Assembly: GCA_035772735.1 (NCBI GenBank)
Contig: JASDFA010000019.1
Coordinates: forward strand, 92,626,001 to 92,690,000
Length of the DNA stretch: 64,000 nucleotides
DNA from: Datura wrightii
Lineage: Eukaryota > Streptophyta > Magnoliopsida > Solanales > Solanaceae
Direction of reading: 5' to 3'
Under the pieces are notes generated by a model, which worked only from the letters and a program-made list of their open reading frames with translations, made no database searches and was not told the DNA's origin. Below, one piece after another: positions 56,621 to 64,000 of the stretch (positions are counted from its first letter, which is position 1; the number at the start of each line of letters is the position of its first letter). Made by a program: the position numbers and the translations under genes.

Positions 56621-57235
56621 TTATGAGTTTTCCATATTGATGTTTACGCTTTGATATATCCAGAGGCTACCTTGTCGTTTGTGACTCCTTATATTGCTAG
56701 TAGCTTTGGAGTTAGACCCGAGACTCTGTTAGAACCATTTTTAGTTTCTACTCCTATTGGTGATTCGGTTGTAGCTAGGCGGGTGTATAGAGGATGCCCG
56801 GTCACTATATTGCATAAGTCACCTCCGCAACCCTTGTAAGTTAGCCATGACTGACTTTGATATTATTCTTGGAATGGATTGGTTGTATGCGTGTTATGCA
56901 TAGGTAAATTGTAGAACCCTAGCAGTGGAATTCTGTTTTCTGGGTGAGTCAGTCCATGAGTTGAAGGGTAGTTCGGCAGTACTGGTAGGTCATTTCATTT
57001 CCTATCTTAAGGCCAGAAAGATGATTTCTAAGGTTTTCATGTATCATCTAATTAGGGTTAAGGATGTTGAGTCCGAGACCCCAACTATCCAGTCGGTTCC
57101 AGTCGTGTGTGAGTATCCAGAGGTCTTTCCTGATGATTTGCTAGGTGTTCCTCCTGAGAGGGAAATTGATTTTAGTATAGACCTCTACCCAACACGCAAT
57201 GTATCTCTATCCCTCCTTACAGGATGGCTCCAGCC
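56621..57235 (+). pseudogene. pol: Gypsy protease and linker to RT
   Basis: DVYALIYPEATLSFVTPYI shows the protease active-site region with the catalytic D-x-G replaced by Y-P-E, so it is inactive. VYRGCPVTILHK follows. FDIILGMDWLYACYA (about 56860-56905) is the second block. The frame 56925-57242 gives SYLKARKMISKVFMYHL and EYPEVFPDDLLGVPPEREID, the start of RT. Confidence 0.82.
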
Positions 57236-58080
57236 AAGCTAAAGGAATTGAAGGATCAGTTGAAGGACCTGCTAGATAAAGGTTTCATTAGACCGAGCAA
57301 GTCTCCATGGGGTGCACTAGTGTTATTTGTCAGAAAGAAGGATGGTTCGCTCGGATGTGCATTGACTATCGATAGTTGAACAAGGTCACCATCAAGAATA
57401 GATACCCTCTTCCCAAGAACGATGATTTGTGTGACCAGCTTCAGGATGCTAGGTGTTTCTCAAAGGTAGTTCTCAAGTCCGGGAATCATCAGCTCAAAGT
57501 TTGGGAGTGTGATATTTTGAAGACAACCTTCAGGATGCGATATGGTCATTATGAGTTTTTAGTTATGTATTTTGGACTAAAAAATGCTCCTGCAACTTTT
57601 ATGGACCTGATGAACAGGGTGTTCAAGCCATATTTGGATATGTTCGTGATCGTGTTCATCAATGACATTCTCATATACTCTTGGAGCAAGTAGGAGCATG
57701 CCGCTCATTTGAGAATAGTGCTTCAGACCCTTAAAGATCGCCAGTGGTATGCAAAGTTTAGCAAGTGTGAGTTTTGGTTGAACCCAGTGGCATTTTTGGG
57801 TCACATGGTATCAAGCGAAGGCATAAAAGTAGATTCCCAGAAAATCGAGGCAGTGAAGAATTGGCCTAGACCGGTGAACCCTCCGGATATTCAGATTTTC
57901 TTGGGTTTAGCTATCTATTATTGGAGATTTATTGAAGGTTTGTCATCCATTGCAGCGCCTTTGACCAAGTTGACTCAGAAGAAGGTGAAGTTCCAATGGT
58001 CGGAGGCTTGTGAGAAGAGCTTCCAAGAGTTGAAGACTCGATTTACTACCGCACTGGTGTTGACCCTACCCTAGGGTATG
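57236..58080 (+). pseudogene. pol: Gypsy reverse transcriptase
   Basis: GFIRPSKSPWGALVLFV and LNKVTIKNRYPLPKNDDLCD lead to FSKVVLKSGNHQL, where the first catalytic Asp is Val. The YxDD-type box reads FIND at 57655-57666, so a second catalytic Asp is Asn. A stop follows at YSWSK. 57709-58074 continues with FSKCEFWLNPVAFLGHMVSS and FLGLAIYYWRFIEGL. Two active-site losses are clear. Confidence 0.85.
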
Positions 58081-58515
58081 GATGGTTTCGTAGTGTATTG
58101 TGATGCTTCGAGGATTAGGCTCGGGTGTGTACTGATGTAGCGAGGGAAGGTGATAGCATATGCCTCTAGTAGTTAAAGGTCCATGAGAAGAATTACCCAA
58201 CCCATGACTTGGAGTTGGCCGCAATACTAGATATGGTGGCATTACTTGTATAGGGTCCATGTGGATCTGTTTACGGACCACAAGAGTTTACGGTATGTGT
58301 TCACACATAAGGACCTCAATCTACAGCAAAGGAGGTGGTTAGAGCTACTCATGGATTACGATATGAGTGTTTTTTACCATCCGGGTAAGGCTAATGTGGT
58401 GGCGGACGCACTTAGTATACTCTCGATAGAGATTGTGTCCCCTGTGGATGAAGGAAAGAAAGAGTTGGTGAAAGATGTGCATCGCCTCACAAGGTTAGGA
58501 TTTAGGTTGGTTGAC
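58075..58515 (+). pseudogene. pol: Gypsy RNase H and linker
   Basis: MDGFVVYCDASRIRLGCVLM, a stop, GKVIAYAS, then a frameshift. From 58246, VHVDLFTDHKSLRYVFTHKD, DLNLQQRRWLELLMDYDM and FYHPGKANVVADALS (to about 58420) form the end of RNase H. The first Asp (YCDAS) and late Asp (VADAL) are kept, and the Glu helix (LELAAI-like, about 58210) is broken. Confidence 0.82.
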
Positions 58516-59570
58516 TCTACTGATGGCGGTGTTGTTGTTCAAAGTGGATTCAAATCGTCCTTGGTGACTGATGTGAAGGCTAGACAAGACGAGGACCTAA
58601 TTTTGGTAAAGTTAAAGGAAGTTGTTCGAAGTCAGAAGGTGGAGGTCTTCTCCCAGGGGGGAGATGGTGTGCTTCAGTACTAGGGTCTTCTATGTGTTCC
58701 AGATGTTGATGATTTAAGGAGCCGGATATTGCATGAGGTCCATGGATCTAGGTATTGTATCCATCAGAGTAGCACCAAGATGTATCATGATTTACGAGAA
58801 ATCTATTGGTGGGATTGCATGAAGAAGGATATTGCAGAATTAGTAGCCAAGTGCTTGAACTATCAATAAGTGAAGGTTGAGCATCAAAGGCCGGGAGGAG
58901 TACTTTAGGATATCAGCATTCCTACTTGGAGGTGCAAAGAAATTAACATGGATTTCATAATAGGATTACCTCGGACTCGCCGACAATATGATTCCATTTG
59001 AGTGGTGGTAGACAGGTTGACTAAGGCTGCACATTTTCTACTGGTAAAAACCACAGACTCGGCAGACGATTACACCAAGCTATATATCCAGGAGTTGGTT
59101 CGATTACATGGAGTGCCCTTGTCCATTATTTTAGACTGAGGTACTCAATTTACCTCCCAATTTTGGTGGTCTTTTCAGAAAGGGCTTGGGACTCAGGTTA
59201 AGCTCAACACAACATTTCATCCGCAAATGGATGGTCAAGTGGAGCGGACAATCTAGACTCTTGAGTACATGTTGAGAGCATGTGTGATGGACTTCAAAGG
59301 TAGTTGGGATGATCACTTGCCCCTGATAGAGTTTGCATATAATAACAACTATCACTCCAGCATTCAGATGGCAACGTTCGAGGCTCTTTATGGGCGGAGA
59401 TGTAGATCGCCCATCGGATGGTTTGATGTTGGTGAAGCAGCTATGATAGGGCTAGATTTGGTTCATGAGGCTATGGTGAAGGTTCAGTTGATAAGGGACA
59501 GGTTTAAAATCGCTTAGTGTCGTCAAAAATCCTATGCGGATGTGAGGAGGAGAGAGTTGGAGTTTGATCT
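58516..59570 (+). pseudogene. pol: Gypsy integrase
   Basis: QGGDGVLQY, a stop, then the zinc region QSSTKMYHDLREIYWWD and AELVAKCLNYQ, where the second Cys of the pair is Tyr. The core has NMDFIIGLPRTRRQYDSI, a stop, VVVDRLTKAAHF and SIILD, a stop, then GTQFTSQFW. HPQMDGQVERTI keeps the Glu. 59269-59517 gives GSWDDHLPLIEFAYNNNYHS and RCRSPIGWFDVGEAAMIGL. The frame is cut after ELEFDL by the inserted LTR. Confidence 0.85.
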
Positions 59571-61006
59571 TGGGCAAATTTATATGCCCAAGTGATACTC
59601 AAATGTGTCATTTTAGCCTTGTTTATCTATCAATGTTTATACATTCTCATGTGATTGGTAATAAAATGTGAATTTATACTAACCAACATGATTAGCATTG
59701 TTTTGCAGGTAAAATGTGATTTTGGGAAGCTTAAATGCATGTTGGAATAGATCGGGGTTGGACTCGGATATGAGCAAAGGACAAGGCATTGGAAGGCACA
59801 AAATAAAGAGGCTCCGCGATGGAGCCGTGTCACGCTGCCATCGCCGAGGCATTCTGCCTGGATAGGGAATTTTTGCCCAATTTCCAGTGAGGGTTCGCGT
59901 TGGGTCTGTGGCACGGTGGCCTGGCTCCGCGTTGCACGCCGTGCCACGTTGAGCCTGATTACCTGGACCCCCAACTTCCAGTGAGGGTCTGCGTCGGTGG
60001 CGTGTCACGGAGGCAGTGCTCCGCGATGCACTCCGTGACACGTTGCTTGTTATTCTGGGAAAAATTCCCACTAGTATAAATAGAACACTTAGGTTCATTT
60101 TTTAATATTCTGACTTGGTGGAGCAAGAACGTGGGTTACAGGCAGTTGAGGGGACGAAATTATCAGGGTTTTTCTCTCTTTCTTTCTCCTTAAATTCAAT
60201 TGCTTGTATGTTTAACACTCATTTAATGATGTTTAATCCTCAAATGAGTGGCTAATTCCTCTTCTTGCTGAGGTTAAGAACAATTGTAGTGAAATGTGAT
60301 TATTGATTCTTTGGTTTTTCATCTATTCTTCCATGGTTGTTCTATTGATTCTTGTTCTTACTGCATTAATGTGTGGCATACGTTAATGTATATCTAAAAA
60401 GTCCGATTTCACTCGAGAGAGCAAGAAATTGGAAAGTTGTGAATTAATAGGATATGATCCTTTCTTAGTTTGGGAAAATTGAGAATTGATTTACCTTCAG
60501 GATAGAAATATACCTGAAAGTCGTATTAGTCAATTTAGGAACCGGGTTTGTATGGCTAGAACATGAATTTTCATTTAATCACAGAAATGTAGGTGGACGG
60601 TTCATGATTCTTAAGTTGGGTTAAATACGAGAGTTTTAATCCATTGGCAGTAGTTCTTGACTAACTTCCGGAGGAAAAGACTAACCGAATGATATTGATA
60701 ATTGATTTCTTTACATGTTCATTTAACCTCAGCATGCTCACATTCATAGTTCAGACTCACATTAGATAATCGTTTTACACTTAGCATAAAAATTAGAATC
60801 CAAAAATATCAAACTCTTGGTTACACCATTGTCTTCATTGTTAAACTGAAAATATAGTAACACTTGATTAATTGTTACCTTATCCCAGTCCCTGTGGGAT
60901 CGATACTTGGCTTACTTGATCCACTTTACTACTTGTTCGACCACGTGCACTTGCGTGTAGTTATATACCCATATAACAAACGACCGAACAGAGTTCGAGG
61001 TGGACA
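59571..61006 (+). mobile_element. Tat/Athila-type LTR (probably solo) inserted in integrase
   Basis: About 1.4 kb of non-coding sequence interrupts the integrase reading frame, which resumes at about 61011. It has the long-LTR layout: a start near TGATACTCAAATG (59593; the palindromic TGGGCAAATTTATATGCCCA at 59571-59590 may belong to it), a TTTTGCAGGTAAAA block (59701), a GC-rich repeat patch (59815-60055), the ATGAGTGGCTAATTCCTC block (about 60243), and the end stretch CAGTCCCTGTGGGATCGATA (60886-60905). Ends are not exact because I found no target duplication. The LTR differs from the other three families. Confidence 0.7.
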
Positions 61007-61440
61007 ATTGGGTGTTTCTGAAGGTATCTCCCATGAAGGGGGTAATGCAGTTTGGGAATAAATGAAAACTTAGTCCCTTCTATGTTGGTCCCTACCGGAT
61101 TATGAGAAGAGTTGGTAAGGTGGCGTATGAGTTGGAACTGCCCTCAGAGTTATCTTCCGTACATCCTATATTTCATGTATCGCTTTTGAAGAAATGTTTT
61201 GGAGATCCAGCTCTAGTAGTCCCGATGGATAGCGTTGGTGTAAACGATAGCCTTAGCTATGAGGAGGTTCCAATGGAAATATTGGATCCTCAAGATCGAA
61301 AGGTATGGAACAAGGAAGTAGTTTCAGTTAAAGTATTATAGAGAAATCAACATGTCGAAGGAGCTATGTGGGAAGCCGAAGCGGATATGATGGCTAAATA
61401 TCCACACTTATTCTCTACCGGCTCAGTTCTGACTTAAGGT
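61007..61440 (+). pseudogene. pol: Integrase C-terminus with chromodomain-type end
   Basis: The frame resumes VFLKVSPMKGVMQFGNK, a stop, then 61102-61341 with VGKVAYELELPSELSSVHPI and EILDPQDRKVWNKEVVSVKV. A stop follows VL at 61339, after which NQHVEGAMWEAEADMMAKYP ends the protein (to about 61415). It matches 36890-37220 of the other chromovirus. Confidence 0.8.
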
Positions 61441-61658
61441 ATTAGTTTAGTCCCTATATCTCTATTTAGTTCTCTCATGTTCAGATCATGCGTTCAAGTT
61501 TCTTTTATGTATATGAATGTGTATACAAATCATGAAATCAGTTTAGTTATGTGGTATGATGCGGAGATAGTTATTCCGTTAGTTTTTGGTTTAAATGATC
61601 GGTATTTGGGTGTAATGATTTCATGTCTTTGTTTTTCTGCTTGTTTTCAACATTAGAG

Positions 61659-61684
61659 GATGAATATTCCCAAGGAGGAGATAT
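61659..61684 (+). other. Polypurine tract
   Basis: GAATATTCCCAAGGAGGAGA directly before the 3' LTR start. Confidence 0.7.
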
Positions 61685-64000
61685 TGTAATACCCCAAAAG
61701 TGTCTAAGATTAGACCTTGCATCAAAAATGGTAGTTGGATGAAAACTGGGAAAAAAGTGCACAAGACGGATGAAGTAACGACTCGTGGTTTCCAGCCGTG
61801 GTTGGTATGTGGCACTGACAGTTGGGGATACCACGGGTCATCCAATGACTCATCGTAAGATATGACGACCCATGGTAACTAGTCGTGGTTTGGGTTGTTA
61901 GATTTCCAGTGGACTTGACGGATGAGTGCCATGACTCGTTGGAAACAACCACGAGTCATGCTGCCGCTCGTGGTAAGGGATTTAGGATTTATCATGGGAC
62001 TGACAACGGTCAATCCTATGACCCATGAGAAGAAACTACGACTCATCCTGTCGAGTCGTGGCTAGAATCCGAAGTCAGGTATTTGGCAGTGCAAAAAACG
62101 GACAATACCACGAGTCGTGGTAGTTTCCAACGACTCGTAGGTACGACCCGTGGCATTGGCCAGTACAGTTTTTTGGAAATTTTCATTAAGGGTATTTTCG
62201 ACTTTTCTATGCTCTAGGGCCTTAAACTACGTCGTTTTATGTATCTTTCTGGGCATGATAAGATAGGATAAGTCCCTCTTGCATATGCCATTCCCATGTA
62301 TGCAAATTAAGAGGATTTTAGAGATATCAAGCGTAGTACAAGCTTTTCCCTATCAATTCTCCATTGCGCATCCAACGAACTCTAGAATCTGATCTTACCC
62401 AAGTATGTAGGGTTATGAATGGGTGTTTTTGTTCACACCCATGCTCATTCTCTATTAATTTATCAAAATCTATCAAAAATCTCATGGGGTTTTAAATTCA
62501 ATTTTTGTGAAAAATCTAGTGTTTTACTAATGGGCTATTATGATTTGTGAATTACATCATATTTTATGAATTTTGATCAGATTTTACAACTACTCTCAAT
62601 CATAAAATTATTAATTTAGATTTCTACTCAATTAAACCTAATTATGATCTATGATGAATTGATGTATGATCTACATTTCAATTGTTGATATTTACAAACC
62701 CAACATGATCTATAATATGAAATATGAATTTATTCAAATACCCAACATGATTTGATGATTTACAAGCTATATGCATGATATTCAAGAATGCATGAGCCTT
62801 ATGATTTATGAACTATTGATGATGAAAAGCATATTTTCAAGTTACCCATGTTTATAAGCATGTTTTCGAATGAATTGAGTATTGTAAAGTATGGTAAAGT
62901 ATTGGGCAATACCCACATGTTGAAGAATGACTTACGATTTATGAAATGGATCTCATGATTTATCGATTTATAATGTTGGCTGACTAAAGGGTCTTTGATT
63001 CTTAGCTAATCATGTGTTAATGGGGATCAATGAATAATGAATGTTTATTTTAGCCATGAATCTTAATGAATGATTTTATTGATTTACATATAAGCCTAAT
63101 ATGCATGTTTTTGGGAGCCGTATTTAGCACCGAGCAGCCTAGCATTCAAAGGACCACGCTGGTGTCTCATCCACGTGCCACCGTGGGTTTATAATGATAC
63201 ATTACAATGATAATGATCCCCTATTTTGTGATATCACATAATGCACGTCCTTCGCCTGGCAAGCCAGGGGAGACTCTGCCCACTTGAGTGAGATAGTTGG
63301 GGCATCATGAAAGGCTCTACCATGATGGTGTTAATTATGAAGAGTCTCCCATTGTTCCGCATGTTTTATGTATTGTTATGTTTATGTTATTGGTTCAAGT
63401 GATGATTCGATAAAGTTTCTTCATGATTATCAAAATGAATGGTTTACAATGATTTGAAAACCTTGAGCCTTATGTTATGTCACGATATTTATGATATGAG
63501 CATGATGTCCTGATCTTATTATGTTTTATGAGTTTCATGTCATTTAATGACCATTTTACTTACCTTGCATACTCGGTACATTCCATGTACTGACCGCATA
63601 CTTTCTATGCTTTATCGTTTCATGATACAAGACTTGGCTCTCAGGCTCATCCTCATCCTTAGAACATTTCGGGGTTATTATCAGCTTTATTGGTGAGTCC
63701 TCATGTTCGAGGCCCCTTTGACTAGACATTTATGTTATTCTATGTTTTAGTTGTTGGCCGGGTTAATTGGAGGTGTTGTCCCATCAACCCATCTTACATA
63801 GTAGAGGCTTTCAGACAATATGTAGTACTCCGCTTATGTATATGTCCAGTTTTTTTGAATGTTATGATATGTCATGTTATGTTTACGTTTTGCGCTATGC
63901 CTTATGTTCAATCTTCCATTTAAAGTGAATAAAGTTAGATATGCTTATGCCATGGGTTGACTTGGGGCCTTTCGGGGTTCCTTGTCCCATGTTACGATCC
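61685..64000 (+). repeat. 3' LTR of the last Gypsy chromovirus, cut by window end
   Basis: Starts TGTAATACCCC and follows the 5' LTR (52852-55204) to the window edge. The perfect inverted repeat recurs at 62106-62122. Divergence from the 5' copy is uneven: 62521-62880 differs from 53701-54060 at only 5 of 360 positions, while neighbouring stretches differ by about 8%. Confidence 0.9.

Larger units (their letters stand above)
52852..64000 (+). mobile_element. Gypsy chromovirus (Tekay/Del-like), nearly complete in window, inactive
   Basis: 5' LTR 52852-55204, primer site, gag, protease, RT, RNase H, integrase, an inserted Tat/Athila-type LTR-like segment (about 59571-61006), the integrase C-terminus with chromodomain-type end, purine tract (about 61659-61684), and 3' LTR from 61685. 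By alignment with the 5' LTR the element should end some 23 bases past the window. It has stops and frameshifts in all domains and changed catalytic residues, so it is dead. Confidence 0.9.

Noticed and set aside
59630..60098. Overlapping - strand open frames of 114 and 139 codons in the GC-rich LTR patch
   Set aside because: GC-rich repeat sequence has few stop codons; composition is low-complexity and no domain is visible.

Overview
This is plant nuclear DNA made almost entirely of nested LTR retrotransposons. I found no intact host gene, no rRNA or tRNA gene and no CRISPR array. The recognisable coding matter is all gag, protease, reverse transcriptase (RT), RNase H and integrase, in old copies broken by stops and frameshifts. 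LTRs opening TGTAAYACCC, primer sites resembling the methionine-tRNA type (TTGGTATCAGAGC), long Athila/Tat-type LTRs with a conserved CCCTGTGGGATCGAC-like stretch near their 3' ends, and heavy nesting suggest gene-poor, probably pericentromeric, heterochromatin of a large eudicot genome. The families look like those I know from Solanaceae (pepper, tomato, tobacco); that placement is inference.

Layout, left to right. 1-1748: end of a Tat/Athila-type element and its 3' LTR, inserted in a + strand Copia element (1749-5058). 5059-7148: AT-rich DNA with no recognised gene. 7149-10352: a second Copia element on the - strand, missing its 5' part. 10353-19914: a + strand Gypsy-family LTR split by a - strand Tekay/Del-like Gypsy element (10572-19560), which is itself interrupted in pol by a solo LTR (12152-14375, TSD GAAAG). 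About 19915-22093: 5' LTR and gag start of a - strand Tat/Athila-type element.

22094-41116: a + strand Athila-type element with gag and a second ORF but no pol. It contains a - strand Athila-type 3' UTR and LTR (22740-24925), a solo LTR (25858-27436, TSD CTAGT) and a complete though dead Gypsy chromovirus (30346-39806, TSD CGTAT/TGTAT). 41117 to about 44082 and beyond: a - strand Gypsy element cut by the end of the Athila LTR. 47033-52573: a coding-free LTR element with two 2.5-kb LTRs around only 453 bp, TSD GTTAT. 52852 to beyond 64000: another + strand Gypsy chromovirus with both LTRs, cut between integrase and its C-terminal region by a Tat/Athila-type LTR-like insertion (about 59571-61006).

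Nothing here acts as a pathway. The window reads as a history of insertion into insertion, unequal recombination down to solo LTRs, and deletion. The best leads are the non-autonomous element at 47-52.6 kb, the dense CCACGAGTCGTGG-type inverted motifs in the U3 ends of several LTR families, an integrase fragment captured inside an LTR, and patchy divergence between the two LTRs of the last element. I saw no convincing new biological system.
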